Source: Spartobacteria bacterium (lineage in GTDB: Bacteria; Verrucomicrobiota; Verrucomicrobiia; Chthoniobacterales; UBA10450). Taken from it: a stretch of 39,749 bases of DNA. The translations under genes were made by a program, and so were the position numbers. The stretch spans positions 1 through 39,749 of the forward strand of contig PLCM01000007.1 of assembly GCA_003134765.1 (NCBI GenBank), written 5' to 3'. This document shows, one piece after another, positions 1-10,165 of the stretch. Under the pieces are notes generated by a model. It was not told the origin of the DNA. It saw nothing but the letters and a program-made list of their open reading frames with translations, and made no database searches. Position 1 is the first letter of the stretch. Each line of letters opens with the position of its first letter.

Positions 1-330
1 GTCGCTGTTGCCGTTGCGGTTGGGCTAGACGTTGGCGTCGCTGTTGCCGTTGCGGTTGGACTCGCGGTTGGGCTAGACGTTGGCGTCGCTGTTGCCGTTG
101 CGGTTGGACTCGCGGTTGGGCTAGACGTTGGCGTCGCTGTTGCCGTTGCGGTTGGACTGGCGGTTGGGCTAGACGTTGGCGTCGCTGTTGCCGTTGCGGT
201 CGGACTCGCCGTTGGACTGGCGGTTGGGGTAGACGTTGGCGTCGCGGTTGGAGTCGTCGTTGGCGTCGCGGTTGGAGTCGTCGTTGGCGTCGCGGTTGGA
301 GTTGCTGTTGGGGTCGCCGTCGGTGTCGGT
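1..330 (-). repeat. Tandem repeat (48-bp units) encoding a Thr/Pro/Ser linker
   Basis: Inside the partial giant gene, units starting at 23, 71, 119 and 167 repeat with a 48-bp period (16 residues, [16 protein letters not shown] type). The last unit is 60 bp because of one extra 12-bp step. It is followed by 24-bp units at 241, 265 and 289. Copies are almost identical at DNA level, which points to recent slippage or recombination rather than selection on protein alone. All unit lengths are multiples of 3, so length changes keep the frame. The repeat continues past base 1, so total copy number is unknown. Confidence 0.9.
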
Positions 331-3300
331 CCTATTCCGCAAGGAGTAGCCGGGCCCACCGCGACCGTGAATAGCGTTCCACCACGAGCCGTATCGGCCT
401 TGTTGTTCCCGCTGCTGTTACCCCCTGCGCTGGCCGTGGTAAACGTACTGCCGCGAAGGCCTGCCAGGATCGAACCTGCGGTGATCGCGGGATGCCCAAC
501 CGGGATGACCGTGTTGAGCTCACTGAGCGCGACTTTGATTGTAATCGTCTTCGCAGTTTGATCAAAGAATCCGCAGTCGGCCGTCCCGACATCTGTGTAG
601 GTAATCGAGCCGTCAAAATTTCTTTTCGCCGTGCCGTAAATGAATGTTTGGGCGCCGGAAGAATCTGTAGTTGCCCGGAAGAAGAATTGATCTCCCCTGT
701 CAGAGACGGCGAAGGTGTATTCATTCGTCGGACTTAGAACCGAATTCGGCGCATTAGCGGTGAAGGCCATGCGCCAGTTCGAGCTCGGTGGGATGGCCGT
801 CATGTCCGAGACTTTCATGGTGGCGACAAGGTACGTTTCGCTCAGCGAAAAAGGCACAGGCTCAGCCGAGTACAAGATAGAGAGAATATCGAGCGGATCG
901 GTCGTGGGAACAACCGCGGTTCCACCCAGTTCAGGGTTGCCGCCAAGCCGCACGTCATCCGCAAAGTCCGTGACCTGTGACCCCGGGATACCAGCGACGC
1001 CCGCCGCGACCCATGATGCCTTTTCGTCGGCAGTCGGGAGGGGTGAATTCGACGGAGCGGGCAAAGCACTGCCTTCCACCGGCGCTGGTATGTCTGCCCC
1101 TGTTGCGCCAGGACCGCTGATTTGACGTGTTACATAGGTGTGGCCGTTAATGTCGTTGTGATCATCGCAGTAGCCAATGACCGCAGCGCCAGTGGGATCG
1201 AACGCAACCTGGAAGTAATCGGCGAGGTTACGATTCGGCGACATGCCTGCGACGACTAATCCAGACTCAGAAATGTTAGCTCCGTGAATCACGTGGTCGC
1301 TTGCCTCGGTCTGATGGAACGTGGGAGTGCCCTTTATGTCCGTCACGAGATTGTAAAAGACATGCCAGTCCGCGGTATCGTCGCCCGTGCTGGCTTTATC
1401 ACTGCCGTACCAAACCACACCGATGGTCCCGGACACCGGTCCGGGCGTCATAAACGGAAAGACAGAGGTCAGCGTCTCCGCTCCCTGGCTAATCTGGATG
1501 GGGGAACTCCAGTTGCTGCCATGATCGGTTGAATACTGAACAAAGACATCGTGGTCATCGGAATAGCAGGCATAAACCGTGTGGTCAGCCGCGACTTTCA
1601 CGGTGAAGAAGAGGTGGGCATCGCTCGCGTTCCCGACCGTGTGAGTGGTATAAGTTAGTGGCTGCAAACCCGGCATTAGTGGAACACCTACGGAGACACT
1701 GCCACTGCTCCCGCTGATATAAACCGTGCCATCGGTCTGATCGACCGCAATTCCTCCCGCCTGACCGACAGTTCCGGCAGTGGTCGTATTTCCGTAAGTC
1801 ACGCCACCATCAAGCGATTGCTGAACTTGGGAGATGGCCGGCTCGAGAGTGCGATAAAAAAGAAAGACAGTGCTGGGACCGAAAAACTCCAGCCATTGCC
1901 GGTCGTCTCCGGGCACGCCACCGGTAACATTGCCGGCCGGGTTCTGCGTAAAGGTGACTCCGCGATCGGTGGAACTTTGGGTCGAAATGTTACCGAGCAC
2001 CAGGCTGGAATAGGCCAAAGTCGGCGGCGCGCTTGGATTTTCCGTCGCTTCACTATTGAAACCGACCGCGATATCTACGTCGCCGCCACCATCCGAGCCG
2101 ACCGAGCCGTTACAAGGCACTGGGTTAGCCGTGCAAGGGACCGGCGCAATCTTATCCGGTTGCCCGCGATATTGCGGATTGCGCATGTTTGGGTCGTAGT
2201 TCGGATTAGGTGATCCACTTACTGTCGGCCGCAGATCAAAATACCAAAGGTCCGTGCCGCCCGGGACGCCGCGGATCGCAGCGACGTAGCAATTGCCAAA
2301 CTTGTCGCAGCGCACGCTCGGCTCGACATCCTGGCCGATGTAAGGTGCACGCGTCTGGTAGTTAGGACTAAAAGCTATAGGCGCAGGGGTTGCGGTCGGC
2401 GTCGGTGTCGGCGTCCCGGTTGGTGTGGGCGTTGGCGTTGGCGACGCGGGAGCGCAGGACTGGTTGCCTATCATAGTATAGGTCTGGACGCCGCCGTTGT
2501 TCGTGTCAGAATCGGTAGTGACATTCAAGCCGGTGCCCGCAGCGCCGACGAGCTGGGCGGTCGAGATCTTGACGGACGACAGGATCGCTCCCGGAACGAG
2601 AGTGACGGTGAAATTCGGCGCGTTTGTGGCAGTCATGGCCATCGGAGTCTCGTCCTTAAGCTTAATGACGATTGTGCCATCGGCCGTAAATGATCCTGAG
2701 ATGAGCGAGTCCAGGGTGCTCTGCGTTGTGTCGCCACTCTGCCCCCCGGTGACATCGCTTCGGCCGATGTGGAATTGCGGAATGGTCGGATCCGTCCCAT
2801 TCGTGTCCATTTCAACGAGAAGAGCGCGACTGACACTGGTCGTGTCGAGCGCGTTGAATCGAATGAACCACGTAGCGTTCGGCGGCAGCGGTGAGGCGAG
2901 ACTCGCCGTTTTCAGAGTGAAAGTGACAGAGTTATCCGAAGAGCTTGTAAATGGCTCGGAGATCTGGAGCAACTGGACATCGAGGTCCTGCTCTGGGGTG
3001 CCGCCGGCCTGGCTGGCGGTTTCGTCACCCGCTGGATCTGTAGTAACCGTGACACCGGGCGCCGCGCATTCGATTGGCGTTGCCGTTGGAGTAGCTGTCG
3101 GTGTGGCGGTTGACGTAGCTGTAGGTGTAGCAGCCGCAGTCGCGGTTGGCGTTGGGGATGGAGTCGGGCTCGCGGCGGCGGTCGCCGTTGGCGTGGCGGT
3201 AGCCGTAGCAGTAGCTGTAGGAGTAGCAGTAGCAGTAGCAGTAGCCGTCGGTGTTGGGGATACCGAGGGATTGTTTACGATGATGTCCTGGACGTTGCTA

Positions 3301-6119
3301 TTATTTGTGTAGGTACCGTCGCTGTAGGTAGCGCGGACGCGATAATAGTAATGGCCATTCGGCTTGTTCGTGATGTTAAGCGACGTGGTGTTGGCATTTG
3401 TGGTCCCAATTTGCGTCCATGTCCCGCCGTCCACATTAATGTCGTCCACCCACCAGCCGATCGTGCGGATAAGGAAGTAGAGGAGTGTTCCATTGTTAAA
3501 CCGGAAGCGCAGTTTGATCGGGATGCCCTTATATGCCGTCAGATCAATCTCGTGATTCTGCATGCGCGTATCGGCGGGAGGGGTGCTGGGCGCGTCACGT
3601 AAGACTCTGAGCGGTATCCAATCGCTCCCGCCATTGGTTGAAGCCTCGACGTTGCCAGTGTCGTCAGGATCGTTAAAGTAACGGCTCCAAAAAGTCAGGC
3701 GACCCGAGCCGACGCTGGTAGGAATCGTGACGTTGGCCAGGAGTGTCAGACTGTTTTCTGGGGGGGATGCAACCTCGTTGGGTTGTCCGTTTGCAAAGTA
3801 GCTGAACGGCGTGCTGTTCTTATAGGCCGGATCCTGTGTCCACGGATTGGTGGATGGAGTAGTCGCCCAAAGCGAGCCGGACTGCCCTGGAGGGTTCGTG
3901 CCGTCCGCATTGTCGAAAAGTGGATTCACGTAGTCGGTGGACTCTTCGATGACATAGCTAGCGAGGCCGGCCGTAACCTCGGCGGAATTCCAGCTCACGG
4001 TATAGTTGCTGGTGGTGTTCGGATTCGGCGAGAGGGCAATCAGTAGTGGCGGATTGACAGTTTGAAGCGGAAGTGGGGGCGGAGTCGGAGAGGGAGTCGG
4101 CTCGGCGAAGTTACGCACCAGCGCAAAGTCTTGAATGGTGACGACGCCATTCGTTATCGTGACGGTGGTGGAACTCGGAAAATATCCGATGGCTGAAGCG
4201 GTAGCTGTGTAATCACCGGGCGCCAACGGACTGAACTGGTAAACACCGCTGGCGGCGGAGTAGGCAGTATAGCCACCCGCCGTCACCTTCGCGTGACCGA
4301 TAGGGTTGCCGCTGCCACTCTCGGTCACTGTTCCCGTCAAGTACCCGATTGGCCTTGGCACGCAGGATGGAAATTTAAAACTGCCTACGCGTGTATGCCA
4401 ATTGCCTGTGGGGGCATCGGTCGCTGCATAGTATTCGTTCGTGTACCAGAACGTGCAGTCGTCGATGGGATCAATCGTCAAAGCCGTATAGTCACCCCAC
4501 CGGCCACCACTCGGGGCAAACGCTTCGCCATGCTGCGGAGCGGTGCCTGCAAACATCTGCGCTTCGCCCTGTCCAAGGGTATTAGGCGTATCGCCGGGGA
4601 CCCGTCCCGAGTAAGCGATGGAAGGAAAAGTGATGCTTGAGGAAGTACTGTAGCCGATAGCCAGGTCTCCGGAGCCATCCATCGCCACGCTGCCCATCCA
4701 GCGATAGACATCGGTCGGCCCCGACGGTCCGAAAGTGCTTTGCTGGAAAATCGTAGGAGTGCCGCTCGGAAAGCGCACTTCGTACCACCGCGGGCCCATC
4801 TGCCCGGTCGTCGCGTTGGCGACAACCGTGTGGTTAAGGACCAGCGATTCGTGATCGCCGTAATTGCGGTAGGCCAGACGAAACATGAGGCGGTCACCGA
4901 TCGAATCCAATTGAAAGGCATCGCCGGCCTGTGGGACGCAGCCCATTTCGTAGGCGGTGTGGTCGCAATTCGGGCGGGCAAAATCTGTCACTTGCGTTAT
5001 CGAATTCGGCTGGCCACTCAAGCCAAAGGTCGAGTTCGCGGGAGTGGTCCAGTCCACGTGGAATTTCCAAATCCGCAGCGCGGCGTTCGGCGGCATATCG
5101 GCCGCGGCGTCTACTTCAGCAAAATAATCCGGCGCGCCGGCAGGCGGCAACGTGAACCCGTCGAGGTTCGCCGGGAGGTGTCCGCCAAAGCCAATATTGA
5201 CGGACCCGAGATCAAACGAAACCAGCTGCGCTGGTTGCCCGGCGAGCATTTTGTCGCGCTCGAAGGCCCACACGGCCGCGCCTACATAAGCCGTGCCTGC
5301 CGAGTTGAACTGATGCGTGCTCATGTAATACCCATCGGGCCACAAGCCGATGTGCGGATAGTCCTCGAACTTGGTTGTGCTAAGGAGAAAATCATAAACG
5401 TAATATGCGCCCGCAGCGTCCGAGGTCTGCGAGATGGCAATACATTCGTGCCAAGGCGCGGTAGGACTGCCGGTCGAGCCGAAGGGAAAGGCGAACTGAC
5501 TCAACAACCAGCGGTCCGCGAGCTGGTCATAGACGACAACAGGATCGCCGTTGTTGTTGTCTTTACATGTTCCGGGCAATCCGCTCCATAAAGCATTGAT
5601 TTGAGTGGGTCCCGAGAGCCGGGTGCCACTTTTGGCATAGACGGAAAAGGATGAGTTCACCATCTGCACGTACTGCGAGGGGCCCACGGCGCCGTTCGGG
5701 TCGGGCGGGATGCAACCGTTGCATGCCTCAGCCGAGCTCAGTCCTTCAAAGGTAGCCAAAGGCGTGGACATGGCGAGGGGCGCAGCGGGCGCGAGCGGCC
5801 CCACCCATTTTTGCAGAGCTTGATCAACAAAATTCGGCGAAACCGGACGATCGGGGCGGATCTTACGCAAACCATCTTCCTTTTCGATTGCACCCGGCGC
5901 CAACGCTGGAGCCGTCGGCAAGTCACGCACCGCGGGCGAGACACTGTTGAAGATCGATCGACTTACCACTGGTTTGAACGCGCCTGTCGTCGCGGCGTGG
6001 CTCGGCGGCGGGGTTGGTGCTGCGAAACCGATCAAAGCCAGCAAAACTCCGCCGAAACAGAGAATGAAAGCCAAGAATACACGGGGATTGTAGAATCCGG
6101 ATTCACGGTTGTTTTGCAT
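1..6119 (-). CDS. Giant secreted multidomain protein, partial (3' end beyond window)
   Basis: Reading from the ATG at 6119 down to base 1 on the minus strand I find no stop, so at least 2039 codons are open and the gene leaves the window. The start ([15 protein letters not shown], then a hydrophobic stretch) matches the signal regions of the three genes upstream. Approximate layout by residue: signal 1-35; propeller-like region 100-585 with a [16 protein letters not shown] motif; carboxypeptidase-regulatory-like beta-sandwich 590-668; immune-inhibitor-A/MAM-like region 690-895 ([15 protein letters not shown]); Fn3-like strand set 896-950; Thr-Pro linker 950-1018; a TTDPAGDE module 1020-1215; second linker; sialidase-like propeller 1245-1650 with Asp-box motifs ([16 protein letters not shown]); a second module of the same kind 1680-1925; then a long TPTATP linker running off the edge. 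By analogy with its neighbours a NISTRG pair should follow off-window. Likely exported or surface-attached; substrate unknown. Confidence 0.88.
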   Translation of the reverse strand, partial: MQNNRESGFYNPRVFLAFILCFGGVLLALIGFAAPTPPPSHAATTGAFKPVVSRSIFNSVSPAVRDLPTAPALAPGAIEKEDGLRKIRPDRPVSPNFVDQALQKWVGPLAPAAPLAMSTPLATFEGLSSAEACNGCIPPDPNGAVGPSQYVQMVNSSFSVYAKSGTRLSGPTQINALWSGLPGTCKDNNNGDPVVVYDQLADRWLLSQFAFPFGSTGSPTAPWHECIAISQTSDAAGAYYVYDFLLSTTKFEDYPHIGLWPDGYYMSTHQFNSAGTAYVGAAVWAFERDKMLAGQPAQLVSFDLGSVNIGFGGHLPANLDGFTLPPAGAPDYFAEVDAAADMPPNAALRIWKFHVDWTTPANSTFGLSGQPNSITQVTDFARPNCDHTAYEMGCVPQAGDAFQLDSIGDRLMFRLAYRNYGDHESLVLNHTVVANATTGQMGPRWYEVRFPSGTPTIFQQSTFGPSGPTDVYRWMGSVAMDGSGDLAIGYSTSSSITFPSIAYSGRVPGDTPNTLGQGEAQMFAGTAPQHGEAFAPSGGRWGDYTALTIDPIDDCTFWYTNEYYAATDAPTGNWHTRVGSFKFPSCVPRPIGYLTGTVTESGSGNPIGHAKVTAGGYTAYSAASGVYQFSPLAPGDYTATASAIGYFPSSTTVTITNGVVTIQDFALVRNFAEPTPSPTPPPLPLQTVNPPLLIALSPNPNTTSNYTVSWNSAEVTAGLASYVIEESTDYVNPLFDNADGTNPPGQSGSLWATTPSTNPWTQDPAYKNSTPFSYFANGQPNEVASPPENSLTLLANVTIPTSVGSGRLTFWSRYFNDPDDTGNVEASTNGGSDWIPLRVLRDAPSTPPADTRMQNHEIDLTAYKGIPIKLRFRFNNGTLLYFLIRTIGWWVDDINVDGGTWTQIGTTNANTTSLNITNKPNGHYYYRVRATYSDGTYTNNSNVQDIIVNNPSVSPTPTATATATATPTATATATATPTATAAASPTPSPTPTATAAATPTATSTATPTATPTATPIECAAPGVTVTTDPAGDETASQAGGTPEQDLDVQLLQISEPFTSSSDNSVTFTLKTASLASPLPPNATWFIRFNALDTTSVSRALLVEMDTNGTDPTIPQFHIGRSDVTGGQSGDTTQSTLDSLISGSFTADGTIVIKLKDETPMAMTATNAPNFTVTLVPGAILSSVKISTAQLVGAAGTGLNVTTDSDTNNGGVQTYTMIGNQSCAPASPTPTPTPTGTPTPTPTATPAPIAFSPNYQTRAPYIGQDVEPSVRCDKFGNCYVAAIRGVPGGTDLWYFDLRPTVSGSPNPNYDPNMRNPQYRGQPDKIAPVPCTANPVPCNGSVGSDGGGDVDIAVGFNSEATENPSAPPTLAYSSLVLGNISTQSSTDRGVTFTQNPAGNVTGGVPGDDRQWLEFFGPSTVFLFYRTLEPAISQVQQSLDGGVTYGNTTTAGTVGQAGGIAVDQTDGTVYISGSSGSVSVGVPLMPGLQPLTYTTHTVGNASDAHLFFTVKVAADHTVYACYSDDHDVFVQYSTDHGSNWSSPIQISQGAETLTSVFPFMTPGPVSGTIGVVWYGSDKASTGDDTADWHVFYNLVTDIKGTPTFHQTEASDHVIHGANISESGLVVAGMSPNRNLADYFQVAFDPTGAAVIGYCDDHNDINGHTYVTRQISGPGATGADIPAPVEGSALPAPSNSPLPTADEKASWVAAGVAGIPGSQVTDFADDVRLGGNPELGGTAVVPTTDPLDILSILYSAEPVPFSLSETYLVATMKVSDMTAIPPSSNWRMAFTANAPNSVLSPTNEYTFAVSDRGDQFFFRATTDSSGAQTFIYGTAKRNFDGSITYTDVGTADCGFFDQTAKTITIKVALSELNTVIPVGHPAITAGSILAGLRGSTFTTASAGGNSSGNNKADTARGGTLFTVAVGPATPCGIGPTPTATPTATPTATPTTTPTATPTTTPTATPTSTPTASPTASPTATATATPTSSPTASPTATATATPTSSPTASPTATATATPTSSPTASPTATATATPTSSPTATATA

Positions 6120-6246
6120 AGGTTAGCCTCGGGACAGAGGTTTTTGGGACAGGCCGTTGTGGTCGGCTTAACTCAATAATCGGAGAGTTCGTCTCGCCGG
6201 ATGCCCAGTTTCTTAAACGTTGCGCAAATGTAATATTACGAAGGAT

Positions 6247-6268
6247 ACGGGCTTAGCCGTAAACCCGT
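6247..6268 (-). terminator. Possible hairpin after the 1249-aa gene
   Basis: An imperfect inverted repeat (arms ACGGGCTT and AAACCCGT) lies 33-54 bases past the stop of the 1249-aa gene. No strong T run follows on the minus strand, so this is a weak candidate. Confidence 0.25.
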
Positions 6269-6300
6269 GATACTCAAACGACTGAGCGCTCCAGCCGCTT

Positions 6301-9300
6301 TTACCTAAGATTGTAAATCTCTACCACCGCGATACCGCTCCCGGTCTTGCCTCGCAGAATCGCGGTGTAGCCCGCGGGACTCACCGACAGTAGAATCGCT
6401 GACTCCAGGTCGTTACTCGGCGGGATCCCAGTCGCTTCTATGTCAGCGCGTTCCGGCGAGTCCTTCCAGTTATCGTTTGTCTCCAAAGTGTTCCCGTTGC
6501 TGTCGTGCAACTCCAGAATTGGATCGGCCAGCGCATTAGGAACTTGTCCTTGCAACGAAGGCCCGATTCCGCGCACCAGCACCTTCGTGTTTCCGTTCTG
6601 GTTTCCAGCGATGAACCCGCCGATCATTACGTTGTCGCCGGTGTCCACCAAGCCTCGCGAGCTGATGTTCGCCAAGATCGAATTGTTCGCTTCCAGATCG
6701 TAGATCTCAATCAACGCGATCCCAGTCGTGTTGTTCTTCCCGGCAAGCACTCCGGTGTACACTCCCGGAGTAAGAGTCCTGATAATGGCCGATTCGCGGT
6801 CGTCGCTCGGCGCCAACCCGCTCGCTTCGATTTGGGCCCGATCCGGCGAATCTTTCCAGTCATCGTTGCTTGTCATCAACGTTCCATCGCCGGCGTGTAA
6901 CTCCAGAGTCGGATCGCTCATCCGCCCTGGCACTGGGTTCCCGCCTGAGCTGAGCGACGGTCCTTTCGCCAGCAACAACACTTTCTTTGCGTCGTTTCCG
7001 GTGATGATGAAACCACCAATCAGGATGTTGTCTCCCGTTATTACCTGCGCCCGGGTTGAGATATTGAGCAACTGAGACGGTGTCGCTGTCGGCGTCGCTG
7101 AAGGAGTAGCGGTTGCCGTAGGTGTCGCGGCGGGGGACGAAGTGGGCGAAGCGGTTGCCGTAGGAGTTGGGCTAGCTGTAGCAGTAGGCGTCACGGTTGC
7201 TGTCGCGGTAGGAGCAGCGGTGGCCGTGGCACTCGGGGTGGCAGTTGGAGTGGGCGTGGCTGTCGCGGTAGGTGTTGGACTCGTGGCGGTAATCGGACCT
7301 GAAGGGAGCGGCCAAACGTAAGCCCCACGGCTGCGGGTCCAGACGGAGAGCGTGGTACTGCCGCGGTCTATTTGCATGTCCCAAATCATCGAGTGCGGCA
7401 ATCCCTTGTCGAAACGGTACCAGGTTGGATTCGCGACGGTGACGTCGTCCGTGTAATACAAACCCCAGTCGGTCCCTGCGAAAACTTGTTGAGGAAAATT
7501 GGGGTTGGCGATAATCGAATCGACCGGGATATCAGGGAGATTGCCGGTTTTATTGTTCCAGGTGAACGATGCGCAATCCGCCGTGCATACGACTTGGAAC
7601 ACGTGACCTGGTGTTGTCGGCGTGTTGGCGTTGAATCCGCCAACTGCTGCATAAGCAATCGGCGCAGTCGTCGTCGTCGGATCCATCGCTACATCGAGGA
7701 CGGGGCGGTTAGGCAAAACGGTGTTGCTGCCGGTGAGGTCCACCCACAACGCGATCGCGCCGGTGCCCAGACCATGGCCGTACTGCACATTGCCGTCGTT
7801 AGTCCCGACTATCGCGCGCGTCTGGTCTTTTGGCTCGAACGCGAGTTGATTGATAAAAGAGCGGTTTCCCAGGGTTCCCTTGACCAAACTCATGCTGACC
7901 GGCGCCCAAGCGTTGCCGCTCGTCAGCGTCTCCCAAACGCGAGTAGTGCCGACGATCAAATGACCGCAACCGCTCGGCGGACAATCGTTAACTGGATCGC
8001 CCGGAATCCCTTTGTAGATTTCGTAGGGAAGAACGAACGACTGGGTATCGGGCGAACCAGGATTGCTCCACGGGCTCGAGTCGGGGACCCAAGTGGCGGC
8101 AGAAGTAGTGCAGTTACCCGTGCTCATGTCACAGTAATTGAGTTGGCCGCCATTGTTACCCTGCCAGAACCGGCCGCCTACGGGGTCGATACGCGCATAA
8201 AAACCATCACCTCCAACGCCCATCTGCCATTGCACCGGACCGGTCGGGCTGCCGGAGAATGTGACAGAACTCGCACCGTTGTCCTGCGCGCCGCCATTCG
8301 CCTGCGGCGAAGACGAAGTAGCGAAGTTTGCGCTTATGTCTCCGGAATAAAATTCAATCGTGTTTAAGCCGGTGTCCATATTGAACCAGCTTGGAGAGGT
8401 GTTCGCATTAGTCGTGGCGTAAACGCCGCCATCGCTGCCAGCTAGCAAAACACTGGAGGAGCCGGGTAGGAAAGCGAGTGCGTGCTGGTCTACGTGGACA
8501 ACCTCGGTGTTGCCGCTGTAGCCGCAGGTAGTATCCGTCCACGAGCTATTCCCATTCTGCCAGGACCAAATCTCAAAAGTGTCGAAGAAGGCGCGGTCTC
8601 GATTATTTGGATCAACCGCGACGCCCTGATCGTACCAATTCTGACTGTAATCACCGGCACTGCCGCCGCAGTCTTTGAGCGATGCGCCGGGCGATCCCGG
8701 GATCAACGTCCAAGTGGTCCCGCCATCAGTCGAACGGTAAGCGCCAAGCTGGCAACCCTGGGCGCTGCAACTCGCTTGTGAAGTTATGGCTTGTAATTGC
8801 GCGTAGATATAATTCGGGTCGCTCGGCGCGACCGCGATGTCGATCCGACCAACCTGGTTACCCGTTCCGGCACCGCCGTAAGGCGTGCCGCTGGTGGCAT
8901 TCAGTCCGGCCCAGCCATTAATGTTAGTGGTAATGGGAGTAAAATCTTTGGGGCAACCGCTCGACGGCAAAGTCCCTTTGTAAATGCCATTCGCGCCATT
9001 TTGATCCAGATTGTATTGCACGGTCGTGGCAAAGCCTCGGACGCCGACTGCGGCAGTAACGCGGGTCGTGCCGCCTACGTTCGTCAGCTCAAGACCGGTA
9101 ATGTCCTGGCGCTGGGTGTTAAAGTTGTTCGTGGCGCAGGGGCCCGTCCAGTTGTTGCCGCCGTTGTAAGAGAAGTAGAGGCCCGTCTTAGTGCCGGCGA
9201 CGACGTTGTTGCTATTGTTAGGATCGACACGGACTTTGCCGACTGCATTGTATTGTGGGAATTGGCCTCCAGGCTCAGGTAAGGCAGGCCCAAAAACATT

Positions 9301-10050
9301 CGCTCCCAGGAGCGTCCAGGTAACGCCGGCGTCAGTTGACTTAAGGATACCCTGGCTACCCATCGAGAATGACCCAAAGTTCAGGTCGCCTGTGCCGGCG
9401 TAAACGGTGTTGTGATTATTCGGATCGATTGCAACCGAATCAACACTGATCGTTGCCAAGAGTGGATCGTCGGTTGTGACCGACCACGAAGTCGAAGCGC
9501 TGCAGCAGTTGGTTGTCTTCCAGACGCCGCCCCCAACCGAACCGAGGTAGGCGACGATACTGCCGTTCGTCGTCGTGGTTGGATCAACCGCGATGGTATT
9601 TACCCGGCCCTCGGTTTTTGAGTAGTCATAGCAGCCCGAGCAGCCAGTCATTCGCAGGGGCTGCGGGCCGAGAGCGGTGAAGCTGTTTGGATCGAGTACT
9701 AGCGGGGAGTTGGCCTGATTCAGGTTGGCGCTTGGAATGCCCGCTGGGATCCCGCTCGCTACCCGGGCATCCTGCGCGGCCGCGAGCCGCACCCACTCAG
9801 GATTGAAATGCCCGGTAGGATAGGTTATCCGATTGTTCCACTCCGTTTCCATTCTGTTCAGGTCGTCGGGGTCGCCTCCCCGGACGGGCATGTAACGTTC
9901 TAGTCCTGGAGTGGACTTCGCGTGGTGGTATTCGGTCCCGCCATTGAAGTCAAACATCGCCAGGCACAGGCCCGCCAGGCAAAACACGAAAGCAACGAAG
10001 GCTCGCGGGCTGAAGAAGCCCGACTCAGACGAAGAACTCTTCTTCAGCAT
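6301..10050 (-). CDS. Secreted BNR/sortilin-like beta-propeller protein with tandem NISTRG modules
   Basis: 1249 aa. The signal region has SESGFFSPRAF followed by a hydrophobic core. Residues ~110-915 form a large repeat region with Asp-box motifs (STDAGVTW, STDGGTTW, SYNGGNNW) and recurring VAIDPNN / VDPNN strands, as in VPS10/sortilin and GH74-type propellers. A clear catalytic pair cannot be assigned by eye, so hydrolase activity is not claimed. Residues ~920-992 are a Thr-Pro-Ala linker. Residues ~993-1120 and ~1121-1249 are two NISTRG modules with conserved TGDN, GPSL, DPTLELHD, TNDNWKDSP, ESAI, YTAIL.GK and VEIY motifs. It is third in transcription order of a four-gene array, 115 bp after the 1313-aa gene. 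Probably cell-surface or extracellular; ligand unknown. Confidence 0.9.
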   Translation of the reverse strand: MLKKSSSSESGFFSPRAFVAFVFCLAGLCLAMFDFNGGTEYHHAKSTPGLERYMPVRGGDPDDLNRMETEWNNRITYPTGHFNPEWVRLAAAQDARVASGIPAGIPSANLNQANSPLVLDPNSFTALGPQPLRMTGCSGCYDYSKTEGRVNTIAVDPTTTTNGSIVAYLGSVGGGVWKTTNCCSASTSWSVTTDDPLLATISVDSVAIDPNNHNTVYAGTGDLNFGSFSMGSQGILKSTDAGVTWTLLGANVFGPALPEPGGQFPQYNAVGKVRVDPNNSNNVVAGTKTGLYFSYNGGNNWTGPCATNNFNTQRQDITGLELTNVGGTTRVTAAVGVRGFATTVQYNLDQNGANGIYKGTLPSSGCPKDFTPITTNINGWAGLNATSGTPYGGAGTGNQVGRIDIAVAPSDPNYIYAQLQAITSQASCSAQGCQLGAYRSTDGGTTWTLIPGSPGASLKDCGGSAGDYSQNWYDQGVAVDPNNRDRAFFDTFEIWSWQNGNSSWTDTTCGYSGNTEVVHVDQHALAFLPGSSSVLLAGSDGGVYATTNANTSPSWFNMDTGLNTIEFYSGDISANFATSSSPQANGGAQDNGASSVTFSGSPTGPVQWQMGVGGDGFYARIDPVGGRFWQGNNGGQLNYCDMSTGNCTTSAATWVPDSSPWSNPGSPDTQSFVLPYEIYKGIPGDPVNDCPPSGCGHLIVGTTRVWETLTSGNAWAPVSMSLVKGTLGNRSFINQLAFEPKDQTRAIVGTNDGNVQYGHGLGTGAIALWVDLTGSNTVLPNRPVLDVAMDPTTTTAPIAYAAVGGFNANTPTTPGHVFQVVCTADCASFTWNNKTGNLPDIPVDSIIANPNFPQQVFAGTDWGLYYTDDVTVANPTWYRFDKGLPHSMIWDMQIDRGSTTLSVWTRSRGAYVWPLPSGPITATSPTPTATATPTPTATPSATATAAPTATATVTPTATASPTPTATASPTSSPAATPTATATPSATPTATPSQLLNISTRAQVITGDNILIGGFIITGNDAKKVLLLAKGPSLSSGGNPVPGRMSDPTLELHAGDGTLMTSNDDWKDSPDRAQIEASGLAPSDDRESAIIRTLTPGVYTGVLAGKNNTTGIALIEIYDLEANNSILANISSRGLVDTGDNVMIGGFIAGNQNGNTKVLVRGIGPSLQGQVPNALADPILELHDSNGNTLETNDNWKDSPERADIEATGIPPSNDLESAILLSVSPAGYTAILRGKTGSGIAVVEIYNLR

Positions 10051-10115
10051 GACGGTTTCAATCCGCGCATAGTTAGCCTATGCGGATCAAGATCGCGAAT
10101 AAAATGTTCAGTCTG

Positions 10116-10137
10116 GAAAAGCGTTTACCGCTCTTTC
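10116..10137 (-). terminator. Short hairpin with T run after the 1313-aa gene
   Basis: On the minus strand an AAAGAGCG / CGCTTTT stem with a GTAAA loop lies 29-50 bases beyond the stop at 10166 and ends in four Ts. It is short and has a bulge, so this is a modest terminator candidate separating the two giant genes. Confidence 0.3.
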
Positions 10138-10165
10138 ATGCATTTTGCCTGATGTTGTGGCGTCG

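Noticed and set aside
1..330. CRISPR array
   Set aside because: The direct repeats have no unique spacers; the period is a multiple of 3 and reads as a Thr-Pro linker.
2497..3312. 271-aa plus-strand frame with VAVGVAVGV repeats
   Set aside because: This is the reverse reading of the Thr-Pro linker DNA of the giant minus-strand gene, not a glycine/valine-rich protein.
7372..8367. 331-aa plus-strand open frame opposite the 1249-aa secreted protein
   Set aside because: Arg-rich shadow of the real gene with no recognisable motif or ribosome-binding site.
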